A stretch of DNA of 64,000 nucleotides from Pisaster brevispinus (Eukaryota > Echinodermata > Asteroidea > Forcipulatida > Asteriidae). Position numbers and translations under genes: made by a program. How positions within the stretch are numbered: the stretch's first letter is position 1; each line of letters opens with the position of its first letter. The stretch spans positions 5,125,202 to 5,189,201 of the forward strand of contig JAMKCF010000004.1 of assembly GCA_023634235.1 (NCBI GenBank), written 5' to 3'. Shown here in pieces: positions 1 to 35,275 of the stretch. The notes below the pieces were generated by a model. That model searched no databases. It was not told where the DNA came from and saw only the letters and a program-made list of their open reading frames with translations.

Positions 1-8
1 AAACGTAC

Positions 9-13725
<13,717 letters not shown>

Positions 13726-14700
13726 GGTGCTGCCGTTAGACTATCAGCAAACCTGCATAATGCCAAATTGAAAAACATAAATAAATAAAATTCAATCAAA
13801 TTTAATAAGTTCATTTTGTATTGACTCAGTAAACCATGTAAAGTTTTACAAGAAATGAGACAGCATAACATATAAATGTACTTGCAACAACTGCTCTAAA
13901 CAAGCAGACCTGCAATTAGCCCAGGTTGGACTCCTCTGTTGCATACCAGGGCTAGCCTACTTTAGGTAAGTGAAGTTGGGGAAAAATTTAGGAAAAAAAC
14001 GTGCTACCACATTGCCGGAATAATATTTCTGACATTGTCTGAGTGATTGTTTCTAGCTACCCAGGGCGAGCTTCTTTGGGGTTGACTTTGTTGGGCAGAG
14101 CTTCGGTGGAATAACTAGAACTTAGAAGGGGAGGGGGCAGGAGGGCGGGACCTCCCCTCCCAGCTCAGAACTCTTGTCCCCCCCTTGAGATTGATAAAAA
14201 TATACCAACGAATAAATTGATACATTAAATAGCCCCTCCCCATTTATGTCTTCGGCAAACTTTCCGCTGCTCGCCACCAATTTATCTCCCTAAGTTCTGT
14301 TTTTTTTTCACTAAATTATATTCTTACCTATCAAGGAGGGTTTACCGAACATGTACAGCCAGGAAACAGGCAGAATTTAACAATTCTAAAGGCTTAAAAA
14401 GGTGTCCCAAAATCGCAAGGCTTCGTCTTGCAGTGAGATGAAAACAAACGCCATGTTGTTTCGTTTTCCTGCTGTGTGTGTGTCTGTGTAAGTTGTGCAA
14501 TACTCCAATCAGTCGGTCATCGTTCATGCGCATTGGACAATTTGCTAGGACTTTTTGATTTGTGGAATGGGTAATAATCGAAGATGATATTTAGGAGGGA
14601 AATTAGAACAACCCACAAAGCACGCGTTGAACTTACCTAGGGCTTGTACTAATGGAATAATCCAAAACAAAGTTATGAATATTCAGTTTATGCAAGCCAT
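13726..14700 (-). promoter_or_regulatory. Probable 5' UTR and promoter region of CFAP100
   Basis: Immediately upstream of the CFAP100 ATG, the minus strand reads a 3' splice acceptor (ATTATGCAG) ending at 13,753, so 13,726-13,752 is probably 5' UTR. Minus-strand donor-like sites follow at 14,327 (GTAAGAA, exon side from 14,328) and 14,636 (GTAAGTT, exon side from 14,637); either could close a non-coding first exon. No TATA box or CpG-rich block stands out. Transcript data would be needed to pick the real start. Confidence 0.35.
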
Positions 14701-16321
14701 TGGACAAACCCAGCTTATTTTAACATTCATAAAAATTACATATTCATTATGACCTTTGGTGAACCAGGTATTGGGAGAAACATGTACGACAAACAAACTG
14801 TTCTGGTGTCAATGCCTCATAGCCGTGTGGTACAGGCTATGCTTTCTTAATAATTTGTTCTCTCTCTTGTTACAGGTTCGAATCTCTGTAAGTACATTGC
14901 ATTATCTGATTAAACGTTCATTCCTTCCAGTAGATAAGATACAGGTAGAAACATGGAGGGACAACATGGAGACTGGGTGAGTGAGGAGACAGGAGAGAAG
15001 AAGACAGTGTGGGAAAAAGCGGGGGTTTTTTTCCGCCAAAATTTGAGGATTTAACCAAATATCCCTAGTTTTTAAACCGATCCCCTATGAAAACTATTTT
15101 TTTTACGTTTTCAAGATTCACCGAATCGATAGAACACATCCTCAGGTATGAACTGGAGAAAAAAAAATTGAAAAAAACTTTTTTAAAACGCCAAAAAGCT
15201 GGTGGCTGAATGCGGAAATTTTTCCATGTCTTCACCCTACTTGCCCCTTCCTCCCCCCCCCCTCAAAAAAAGAAAGAAAAAAGGCAGGTTACGCTGGATC
15301 TTTTTGGAGAGTTTGCTAGTCGTAAGTGAGTACAATTAAATGCCTGATGTTGCATCTTCAGCGTATTGAGAATCCAGTAGGCAATTTTTTATTTTATTTT
15401 TTTTCATTTTGGGACATTTTTTGTGGCTGGTTGTTGTGAAAATCATAGCAAAATAACGATTCTTTGCTGACAGTGAGAAGATTCCTGGGGCGCTATAGTA
15501 TGATCGAAGGTGTCAAAGTTATTTTAAAAGGAGTACAGTGCCCAATCAGTTACTGGTTCTGTTCTATTACACTTCGTCTTACTCTCACTCAGTCTCAGTC
15601 GCACCACGAATCACTCGATGTAACAGAAAACAGTGATCTTTGTTATCAGTTTTAGCAAGTTTCTGGACCTAACGCATAACAGTTTTGTAATAATTAGCAT
15701 GACCGACGTATCATGATACATCACATAATCTACGTTTGTTGTTATTGAAACAACTGCACTGCACGGGACTGAATTACAACACAAGAAATGGGTTAGTTAC
15801 AACTTGTCAATATTTATTTTTACAAGACTTGCGAGGCGACGTAGACTGCCGACCGCAAAATCCAACCTGGGCTTAGATAAGTCGTGAATAAAAACAGTCA
15901 TACATACTCTCTGTACCTTCAAACTAAATACAAATCAATTATGAACACCAACCTGGATTTATTTTCATGAGAAACTTGAGCGATCTTTAGATATTTATCC
16001 GGTTTTGCTCTCTGTGTGTAACAACGTAAACATAGCAACTACTGAAACGTTCGTTTGTTTGTTGTAGCCTAACGCTTAACTCTTGCAATGCAGTCTTACT
16101 TCTGTACTCACTTATAATAAAAGTCATGGTTAAATACGCAGATGATAAGATTCCGACTAATTTCTCTGTAGTCTGATACCTTTGAAGTTGATTTGAGATT
16201 TACCTGTCAGAGTTCAAATGTGGTACAGGGAACACAACACAACATACACGTGAATAGTTTCAGTGTGAAATTCAATCGTCTTTTTTGTTTGTCCGTGGTT
16301 GTGAAATTTTGGTATCTAATT
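14700..16321. promoter_or_regulatory. Divergent intergenic region between CFAP100 and AMDHD1
   Basis: About 2.6 kb separates the two start codons, and the genes face away from each other. The stretch has no convincing exon of its own. It contains ordinary AT-rich sequence, a C-run near 15,250 and short poly-A/T tracts. Promoters of both genes should lie here, but no specific binding site can be named from sequence alone. Confidence 0.3.
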
Positions 16322-26112
<9,791 letters not shown>

Positions 26113-26954
26113 AGAACCGTCCCTCTATCTAGGTTTGAGAGCTCCTGTTAAGCTTGCAAAATTTACAAAGCATAGAGCTTAAACCTGCTTTGCAAAAACA
26201 GGTTTGTGATTGGTTCCAGGCTGTTCATGATATGGTCTTCTATTGGATTGCTGAGCTGCCATGAGTGGAAGTTTACTGAGCACGGAATGTTGCCAAGAAA
26301 GGGAAACAGTTTACCAGCTTATATGTAGTCCGGTTGCTTGTGATTGGTGCCCTGCTGTGATTGGTTACCGGCTGTTTGTGATTGATCTGCTATTGGTTTG
26401 CTGCCATTGCTGCCATGGCTGCCATGTACAGAAGTTTACTAAGCATAGACTATGTGTTGCTTAGTTACCAGCCAAAAAGGTCATGTGATTAAATTGTTTG
26501 TAATTGCCCTGCTAATAGTTTGCATGCACTTTGGGGCATTTTTGAGCCACCCCGTAAAACTGGGGTCTTAATTCATAAAGGTGCTTATCCAAGCATTCTG
26601 GTTTTCAGGTCACCAAGTCATGGTGGACCGCATTGCACAAGATAATTGGTCTAGCTGAGCCAACGTGCCCAAAATCATTGCATGGGTTATTAAAGAAGTC
26701 TAAAATCCAGGATTTAGCATGCAAAACTTGTAGTTGAGTATCCAGACACCTCTGTGGTTGGGTTGACACATATGTTTCTTTAACAGTCCCAACGTTTGGA
26801 GTACTTGCATGGCTAAAATAGCTCAATATATTTTCCGCTACTGTTCTTGTCAATTGCAAATTTATGAGTTTGGGATAAGCCAAACTTGGGCTCGGCATTC
26901 TTTTCCGAAGACTGGGGTTTAGCTGAGAAGCACACTTCTATTGACCCAATCAAC

Positions 26955-27312
26955 CTGGGCCTAATTTCACAGTGAACCAGTCACAAGTTGTGCGTATAAT
27001 GTGGTATTTTGGCTGGTAACCGTTTTCCAGTAAGCAAAATGATTTGGTGCTTAGCCTTTTGTGTGTGTGCTGAAGCAGCTGTATGATATTGGACCCATAG
27101 ACCGATTTCAGTTAGAAACTGCTGCACATCTGAGCCAAATTTCATAGAGCAGCTCCAATACAAACTAAGCTGAGCACAAAACAATTTTGCTTTACCACTA
27201 GAAGGCAACCGGCCAAAACACTTTGTCGTACATGCCATTCGTGACTGGTGTCCTGAAATTTGTGGTTAGCTGAGAGTATTTAAGCAAGTACATGTATACG
27301 AAATTGGTCTCT
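26955..27312. mobile_element. Two adjacent copies of the TTTCATAGAGCTGCTTAAGC MITE family
   Basis: The first part (to about 27,108) and second part (from about 27,125) each carry an AATTTCA end, a GGCTGGTAACC or AACCGGCCAAAAC core, and an inverted end (TATGATATTGGACCC; ACGAAATTGGTCT). They lie downstream of the AMDHD1 stop, possibly within its 3' UTR. Confidence 0.4.
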
Positions 27313-28057
27313 GGAGTGAACTGTGAACGTGTACATGTATGCCTTCATTTACACAATCAGTGAGTTTTGTATACAGCTTAGTTCAAATTGTGTGCTAGTG
27401 ACGAAACTAGGTTTACACAAAATAGGGACACAAGGTGTGCCAAACTGTAATTTCCGTATGACTTTTTTCCTCAGATAAGACCCTATTCAGCGCTCTTGTT
27501 ATGCCGTTTACTATCTTTGTAGAAGAAAATCTGTCGTGGATGTAAAAACAAATACATTGTAAATAGAATAAAATCTTAAATTTAAAAGACATTTAAACTA
27601 TCACATAAAAGCTTATTCAATATTAATGTAACATTTTATTCTGTGTAATTTTAAATCTCGGATGTCCTGATTTCAAATTAAGGGGGGGGGGGGGGTGGGG
27701 GCAAGGACACCTCTTGCCCCCCTAAGGTACGCTAATGCTTATTGGACGAAACAATACTCATCTTTGATGTGCTATTTTGTGAATTGTAATGCTTGATAAA
27801 TTGAAGTCTTGAAAATATTTTGTCACGATTTTGTATACAGGGTTAACATGGTTGTAAAAGAGGAGACATTTTGTTACATTGTGTCAAACAAAAAGCTCCC
27901 TTTAAAGAAGTATTATTTAAATATCACTGTAAACAAAGCGGCATATGTGACATGGTTTTCCTTTTATTCCACCCTGCGACGTATTATTTTTTTTTATTCC
28001 CGTCCCAGCTTTGATTAAACCGGTCTAGAATGGTTCACCAAGTTAGTAGGACGTATT

Positions 28058-28165
28058 AATGATGGACATAAACGGCATGCTCGACATGAACGGCCTGCTC
28101 GACGTGGTCGACACGATAGGCATGGTCGACATGATAGGCATGGTCAACATGCTCAACATAATGAA
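28058..28165. repeat. Short minisatellite (GGCATGGTCGACATGATA units)
   Basis: About seven degenerate units of 12-18 bases built on GCATG(G/C)TCGACATGA. It is non-coding, downstream of AMDHD1. Confidence 0.7.
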
Positions 28166-29027
28166 AATATCTCTCTGAAAGCTTAATTTCAATAAAGTTG
28201 ATATCGGCAGCACGAGCAATATCACTCTCTGAAACAATTTGATGTGCAAGAAATTATTCGCATAATTTTTTCCTGAAATACTCGAAATATACCCGAATGG
28301 ACACAACAAAACCTGCAGAACAACCGGTTTTGTGGTTTTCATTCAAACGTGATATTGTTTGTTTTTTATTTGTGTACTCTCCCGAGTCCAGTGAAAAAAA
28401 ATCCACGGGCATTTTCAGGCCTTGGACTTCGCTAATGAAGGGGCACGGCAATTTTCCTCTGGTAAGGGGCCCTCTATGAGGAAAATGTAAAGTTGTATTG
28501 GAACTTTGCAAAGGGCACCACAGCAAAAGCTCAGGGCACCACAGCAACTGCTGTGGGTGCCGTGGGTTATTCCGAGGCCTGCATATTACTTGGTTTGGAT
28601 TCGAGCACACGACCTTTGCCATTCTAGAGCAGTACACTTTTTGCATTTTTTTTGTGTAATTTATTGTGTGTTGGTTAACCCATCAGATCTTGCCGTTTTG
28701 ATTGTTATACATCTTCTGTTTATTTTAACTTGGTTAAAGGTTAGATAAACTTGTTTCTTCTCCCTTTTCAAGACTTTGTTTTTGTTTTTCACACTCAGTT
28801 TTCTGCTTTTCCTTCGATGCTTTTTCTTAATTGCTTTATATTTTACTATTTTATTTTTGACTGTCCACAGGACCCTTATGAGTTGCAGTTGTTATTGTGA
28901 TCAGGTTACCCTACTCTAAAAAGAAAACCTGCATAGGTGTAAAATAAAAATACCTTTCCATCAGACCACTGAGCTTGCCAGGTAGATTTTTACAATCTAC
29001 ACATCATCGGATAGGTCGTTAAAAGTT

Positions 29028-29285
29028 CAACAAACACTGCACACAACGTTACCCCATTTGACCTTGACTTCCGGTTCAAACCGGATGATCAAATTCAATA
29101 CTTGAAACAATCATAACTCCCGAACTACACTTTGGATTTTTATCAACTACACAGCATTACAAAGGGCTCATAGGACTTACCTAGCACTACACAGTATGAC
29201 CTCATTTGACCTAACTTTTGGTTCAAACCGGAAGTTGAAGTTTTATATTGGAACAAAATCTTACTCCTGAACCACAAATCGGGTT
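29028..29285. repeat. Two-unit direct repeat containing TTTGACCT...GGTTCAAACCGG
   Basis: CCATTTGACCTTGACTTCCG and GGTTCAAACCGG at about 29,054 recur as CATTTGACCTAACTTTTGG and GGTTCAAACCGG at about 29,203, with CATAACTCCCGAAC/CTTACTCCTGAAC following each. The period is about 150 bases. Confidence 0.6.
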
Positions 29286-31784
29286 AATAAAATAAAATAT
29301 CATTAAAGCATAATTTGATGACATCGATCACGAACACCTTGTTGTTTTGTAGTAAACAAAAACTGAATGTCTAGTTATTATTGTTACTATAAAAAGCGTT
29401 TGTTATGAAGTGAATGTGGTTGGAAAGTAGCCCACTTTGTTGAGCTGTTGTGGCGCTCTTTTAGCGTTGGTCTCATCAAACTCGCCACTAATGGCGACTA
29501 TGATAAGACCGATAGAGTGCCATAACAGCCCAGCAAGGTGGGCTTGGTTAGAAAGATGTTTTACAAATGGAATATAATGATCCACACATCATCGAAATTA
29601 TGTGGTTTTCCTTTGACTTTGTGAACAGCTCGGGATCTGCCATTTTGTAGAATTTTTCCTCCAAAATTCAAACTTCAAACTTTTTTTTACGCAGAGTATT
29701 TCCTTCGAACGAATATTGTTTGTTTTTCGTTGGAGTGATGAGTTGTTTTCCCATTGTTTCGCCTATGTCTCTGTACAGATTCCTTACGTTAAGCGTCAAT
29801 AACATAGTACTACTAGCGATTGTTCGGTTTTAGATGTGGGAGGGGAACCAGGGGCGTAGCCACGGGGGGGGGTAGGGGCTGGCCCCATGAATTTCCAGTG
29901 CCCCCAGGTACTCCCACGAAAACAAATCACGAGTGCGTTCTCACAAAAAAGAAATGGGGGAAAATATGAAATTGTGTGTTTGTAAAATCTAATGTAGTGA
30001 ACGTGAGCGATCGCTCCCGCGGCCCCACAATGCTAAGAACGCTAAGAGGATCTTGGCCCCCTGCAGCGTCCCCTTCCAAAATAAAGGCATGACCCCACCA
30101 CAGACAAACCCATTCGCCCTCCCCCCCCCCCCACTTAAAGGCAATGCCCCACCAATGCACCCCTGGGCACCCCGCCCCCTGCCCCCTGCCCCTGTGCGCC
30201 AACCCCTACCGAAAAAGTCATGGCTGCTCCGCTGAGGGGATCCAAATTCATATGCAAAGGCTATGTTTATTGACTCCTTGGCATTCAACACGATACAGCC
30301 ATCTTTGTTACTGGAGAAACTCAATCACTTAGGTGTAAACTAGCCATCTTTTGATTCTCTTGATGAGGGACTTTCTCGCAGCAAGAGTCCAAAAAGTAAA
30401 AGTTAACAACATTCTCGCAGACTCATATGGTTCACCCCAGTGTTGTGTCAGTTCACTTATCTTTGTTTACTATTTATACAAATGAATGTACATCGAATTT
30501 CAGTTCAGTGAACATTTTCAAATTGTCGATGACACAGTGATACTTGGACTCTTAAACAACCAGCAGGAGGCGAAATATTATAGGCGAGCAATACATACCA
30601 TTAGTGAGTGGTGTAATATAGCTATCATAAACTAAATCCCCCCCCCCAAAAAAGAAAAAAAGAAAAAAGAAAAAAAGATTGTGCTTAATTTCAGGCATAT
30701 CAAGAGAGGTGACCCTTCATCTATTAACCGCGTTGGACAGGATATTTTCATTGTGCAAAATTACAAAATAATTGGGCACAACAAATTGATAGTCAGTTGA
30801 ATTGGAGTAATCATTGCTTAGCGCTCATCGCAAAGTGGTTTTTTTTTTTTGGGGGGGGGGGGGTTTTTGCGTAAAATAAATTATTTTCAGTAGACAAGGA
30901 CATTCTGATTCTACCCTGCTCGTCTGTTATTGAAAGTGCTATTACTCACGACTGTGTGGTTTGGTACAATGGAGCAAGAAAACAAGATACAGATACAAAT
31001 ATGATGTGTTTCTTTAACTTGTTTACAATATTGTGCTATGTGGTATTTCTAAAGCATTTAGGAATAAATATGCGCAGGGGTAATGTGTTTGGCCAAATTG
31101 GCGATCCGGCAGTTATTGTATTAAAGATATTTTTGTAAGTTTCCATTAAATAATAAGACATTAGTCATTCTGATATCGCTGCAGGAACACAATGTACGTG
31201 ATTTCCTGTCCTCACCAATTTACAGCTCAATGATAATAAAATAGCGCGACAGAAGACTTCCCTGTACGTTAATTATCTTTTGAGCCAAAACAAACAAAGG
31301 TCACGATCCTACATAACCAAAAGGCCTGCAATGTATGATTTCATATCATTATACGTTAACCTCAAGCTTATAAGAAAAGACCAAAAAAGATGGAGCAATT
31401 GAGGTACGGGGCTAAAAATTTCTAAATTTTTACAACCGTGTTAAAAGGCTCTGATGTGTAGCACATTGTGGAAGCACATGTGATGGTATTTAGTTTTCCT
31501 GATGTATATATTTGTTTACCCCCTTTCTTCCCCGTAGTAAATATTATTGTTATTATTTTTTTAATCGGCTTCCTGAAGGTAAAAATACACGGTTGCGGTG
31601 TGAAACTATCAGGGAAAAAAAAAGGAAAAACAGGTCCACTGGCTAGAAAGTTGATACCTGTACAAACTCTCTATAACTGGAAAAATAACAAGGTTGGGAA
31701 ATGAGCTGTCAGTGGCTCCAAATCGCCTGTGCTTGGGGCTTTTTTAGTCGTAATTGAATACGCTCACCCCCCCCCCCCCCCACA

Positions 31785-32315
31785 AACACACACACACAAC
31801 CTTACGGATCCGGTTTGTGGGGTACTGCTATTGTTGTTCTATTGTTCCCTTTTCTAAAGAATTCCCTTGTGGGGCCCTATTGTTCCTATTGACATTGCCT
31901 TGTGGGGTCCATTGTTCCATTGTTAAAAGTACCCCGTAAGTTGGCATGTGTAAGGGCACACACACACACACCCAACCTTACGGATCCGGTTTGTGGGGTA
32001 CTGCTATTGTTGTTCTATTGTTCCCTTTTCTAAATAATTCCCTTGTGGGGCCCTATTGTTCCTATTGAAATTGCCTTGTGGGGTCCATTGTTCCATTGTT
32101 AAAAGTACCCCGTAAGTTGGCGTGTAAGGGCACCCACACACACACACACACAACCTTACAGATCCGGTTTGTGGGGTACTGCTATTGTTGTTCTATTGTT
32201 CCCTTTTCTAAAGAATTCCCTTGTGGGGCCCTATTGTTCCTATTGAAATTGCCTTGTGGGGTCCATTGTTCCATTGTTAAAAGTACCCCGTAAGTTGGCG
32301 TGTGTAAGGGCACAC
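31785..32315. repeat. Tandem array, three units of ~176 bp with CA tracts
   Basis: Units begin ACCTTACGGATCC or ACCTTACAGATCC at 31,799, 31,974 and 32,153. Each runs through GGTTTGTGGGGTACTGCTAT, TGTGGGGCCCTATTGTTCC and AAGTACCCCGTAAGTTGGC to an (AC)n joint. Open frames across them are by-products. Related units occur at 32,530-32,700, 36,645-36,770, 44,030-44,355 and, inverted, 62,880-63,055. Confidence 0.9.
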
Positions 32316-32935
32316 AAGTGTGTAAACACCTCCAATCGGGGACCTCCTATTGTCCCTCTTTTGTTTGGACTCTAAAACTTTTTGGCAACAGCTCCCATTG
32401 GTTTTGTACACAATTTCTAACTGGGGACCTTTACCCAACCGGGGACCCTATTGTCCTCTTTTGTTATAGGTCCCCGGTTTGATTATTATTATTATTATAT
32501 TATTGTAAAATGTCCTCGGAGGGTTGGCAATACAAACACACCCTTACATATGGCAGTTACGGGTACTTCCATTGTTGTTCTATTATTCCCTTTTCTAAAG
32601 AAATACTCTGTGGGGTACCACTTGAACAAAGAAAACCTTGTGGGGTAGCATTGTTCTATTGTTAAAAATACCCCATAAGTTGGCGTGTGTAAGGGCACAG
32701 CTCTGTGTTGCAAAATACACACATTCTAAAAAAATGCCTCCTTGTGGACAATTCGTTTGTTCTTTCCTTTGTCCCTGCACTTAACAGTTTCCCATAGACT
32801 TTGTACACAAATTTCCTTGTGGAGCACCCCAGTCTTTAGAATTTCCGTGTGGAGACCTTTTGTTTCCGTTTTTTTGCTTTGTCCTTGGTCTCCATAAGGT
32901 ACCGAAAGTGAGAACACACGTGCAAAATACACGTC
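32316..32935. repeat. Diverged continuation of the CA-flanked repeat family
   Basis: Blocks such as TTGGTTTTGTACACAATTTC, GGGGACCCTATTGTCC, AAAATGTCCTCGGAGGGTTG and CACTTAACAGTTTCCCATAG occur here and again at 36,780-36,920, 44,440-44,550 and 62,560-62,860. It has no coding content. Confidence 0.7.
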
Positions 32936-33800
32936 GTTTTCAGTTTGACAACTTTCGCTGATCCATCAGATGTTTTCGTAGGTTGATTGTGTTGCGTGAT
33001 TAGTGTTGCGACACCCATCTTTCATGATTATGATTATTGTCATTTTGTTTTTACCTCCCCCCGTTTTCTCGTTATGCATAATTTCTCTCGCTGCGGCCAC
33101 TCATGGTCATCTTGTCCATCCTCGACGGGGTGCGCTCGGCTAAAAATGGATCTCCTTTTCATGCTGTCACCCGTTATTTGAACCCTGATAGTCCTGTTCA
33201 AATGGCAAAGGCTCAATGCACCTGCACCTTTGCCCTACACTGAGTAGGCTATGGATGCTGAACAACGGAGGCTGTCTAGTTGTCTGTGTGGTTTTTTTTT
33301 CTCTTTTTTTAAATATATATTTTTTTTATGTGGATGGTAAATTAATAATTATTTATAGAACCCTATTGAAAATACCCAAACTTTATGCTCTTCATAGGGG
33401 CCTACGTGTTCGTAAAATAAAATGTTTAGGTTTTTTAAAGTTAGGCTATGTTCGTGCCGTTCTATTCACTACTTACTCGGTGCTTTTCCGGTTCCTGTTC
33501 GTTCCGCCGGGGCTAGATTTCACAAAGAGCGAAGATTGATCTTAACTGGCGAATCAATCTAAAATGGGTAATCTTGACAGCTCATCTTAAGATGAATCTC
33601 ATAGTGCTGTATAATATCCAGCCTTGGACTCGGGGAAAGTACAGTCCATACAGTGGTTATCCCGCGGCGTGCATCGGTGCATGAACAAAATACATTCTTA
33701 TTATGTTATGTCCCAACGCAATAATGTCTGAGGTACGTGGACCATTTGCCAGTTGATATTGTGAGTTATATAAATTAGACTTTGAAGATGTATGAGCATG
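32936..33800. other. No gene recognised
   Basis: AT-rich with poly-T runs near 33,290. A short TAGATTTCACAAAGAGC ... GCTCATCTTAAGATGAATCT piece near 33,513-33,605 resembles the MITE families above. Confidence 0.4.
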
Positions 33801-33812
33801 GCCATTAACTGA

Positions 33813-34365
33813 CATAATTATAAGTGAGCAAAAGAATCTTGTGTTTTATGCGTTGAGAAAGCTGGTTGAATACAGGATTTGCGGAAGTGTGATGTGATAT
33901 GTAGGACCTCTGTTTTTGTACAGTTAATGAGAAGGTTGTTGTTGTTGGCCCATGCTTGTACACCACTGACGCATTCCTGTAAGCAGTTGATGGCTGATGG
34001 TTGCTCGCCAGGGTTCAGGTTAAGGTACAGCTGGGTGTCATCAGCATACAGCATGTGATGAATATTTCTGTGTGTGCTGATAATATCACTTAGAGGGCCG
34101 GTGTACTTAATGAATTCTAAGGGTCCCATGACTGATCCTTGAGGTACTCCGCATTATGGAGAGGAAATGATTCGGAGAGAACATCGTTAATGACAATGCG
34201 CTGGCATGGTCGCGCTCATCCAAGTAGGAACTGAACCAGTTAAGAGCTGTGCCATCAATGTCATATCTATCTCTAAGTCGTTTTATGAGAATGTTGTGGT
34301 CGATGCTATGAAATGCCGAAGAGAAATTTAACAGAATAACCTCACTATCGGACCTTTGTCAATGG
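33813..34365 (-). pseudogene. CR1/L2-like LINE reverse-transcriptase fragment
   Basis: The minus strand encodes pieces of a non-LTR reverse transcriptase: VILLNFSSAFHSIDHNIL (RT block 3, usual FD replaced by FH), then LNWFSSYLDERD, VPQGSVMGPL-like sequence after a frame change, and HMLYADDTQLYLNL with the YADD catalytic box. Downstream QAWANNNNLLINCTKTEVL matches the thumb-side motif of CR1/L2 and related LINEs. Frameshifts and the altered aspartate make it inactive. It is cut off at about 34,365 by a GGCTTGGGCTGC tandem repeat. Confidence 0.75.
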
Positions 34366-34620
34366 CAGCTGTGGCTCAGGTTGCAGCTCAGACTGTAGCT
34401 TAAGCTGCGGCTTGGGCTGCCACTGAGGCTGTGGCTTAGGCTGCGACAGCGGCATAGGCTGCGGCTTGGGCTGCGGCTTAGGCTGCAGCTTTGGTTTAGG
34501 CTGCGGCTTGGGCTGCCGCTTGGGCTGAGGCTTAGGCTGCGGCTTGGGCTGCGGCTTGGGCTGCGGCTTGGGCTGTGGATTGGGCTGTGGCTTGGGTTGC
34601 AGCTTGGGCTGCGGCTTAAG
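34366..34620. repeat. GGCTTGGGCTGC hexamer-based minisatellite
   Basis: About twenty 12-base units (GGCTTGGGCTGC and variants with TTA, CAG or GTG). It abuts the truncated LINE reverse transcriptase. The minus strand reads Ser-Pro-Ser-Arg repeats, with no sign of a gene. Confidence 0.85.
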
Positions 34621-34639
34621 ATTTTGCTTATAGGCTCTG

Positions 34640-35275
34640 GCCTTAGACTCTGTCTGTGATTGAAAACATGCACTTTCTGTACGGGAGCTACAGGCAGATA
34701 GAGCGTCATTCTGAACCCGGAGGCGGCAGGCGTGGTTTTCAAAAAGGAGTCATAATACATAACAAAAATATCTCACCCTTTTCAGCAATTGCATGCAAGC
34801 CGACAAGACAACTCGCAGGCTTCTCTTCAGCGTCCATAATTATAACGGCTGGATCCGGCGCCCTTTATGTCTTATCGTTTGCAGTGACGTTTTCTTTGAA
34901 TCTGGTGCCTGGCACTGGCTAGTGCTTGGGCTTATTCAGCCGTTTTAAAAGTGTGCACTTTTGTGGCAAAGCCAGAGCCAGCGCTTTCTTTCGAAAAGAC
35001 CCATGGTAATCTGTGTACGTTTGTCCTGCATTTTCATTGGTCGGTGCGGTTTTCGAGTTTTAATCAATGTGACCGACATCATTTTATGTAAATGAGAAGG
35101 CTGTCATGTGGATAGACCTGCCGTTTCAAGTCCATAAAAGCAAAATGTTTTTCACAATCGGCACAATTTTAAGGAAATTCGTTCCTCAGTGTCGTGAAGC
35201 ATCACTAAGACAGCAAAGAACAGAAACGGGACGGTACAAACAGCAAACCAAACTTCAGCACCTGTCTTTCCAGCA
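34640..35275 (+). promoter_or_regulatory. Upstream region of the GPCR gene
   Basis: A 5' UTR or promoter must lie here if the gene is truly single-exon. Several upstream ATGs (for instance 35,106) open short frames that stop before or overlap the start. No TATA box or splice acceptor near the ATG is compelling. Confidence 0.25.

Larger units (their letters stand above)
26113..31780. other. Downstream of AMDHD1: 3' UTR then gene-free sequence
   Basis: The AMDHD1 3' UTR may run to the AATAAA near 27,567, but nearer signals cannot be excluded. From 27.6 to 31.8 kb there are only homopolymer tracts (G-run 27,683; C-run 30,120; G-run 30,850), the repeats listed separately, and a GGGGCGTAGCCACGGGG phrase at 29,850. 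The open frames here are not credible. Confidence 0.5.

Noticed and set aside
31754..32293. Repeated open frames with the peptide CSIVPFSKEFPCGALLF
   Set aside because: Translation of the 176 bp tandem unit.
34359..34760. Ser-Arg-Pro-rich open frame resembling an SR protein
   Set aside because: Created by the GGCTTGGGCTGC minisatellite; no exon signals.
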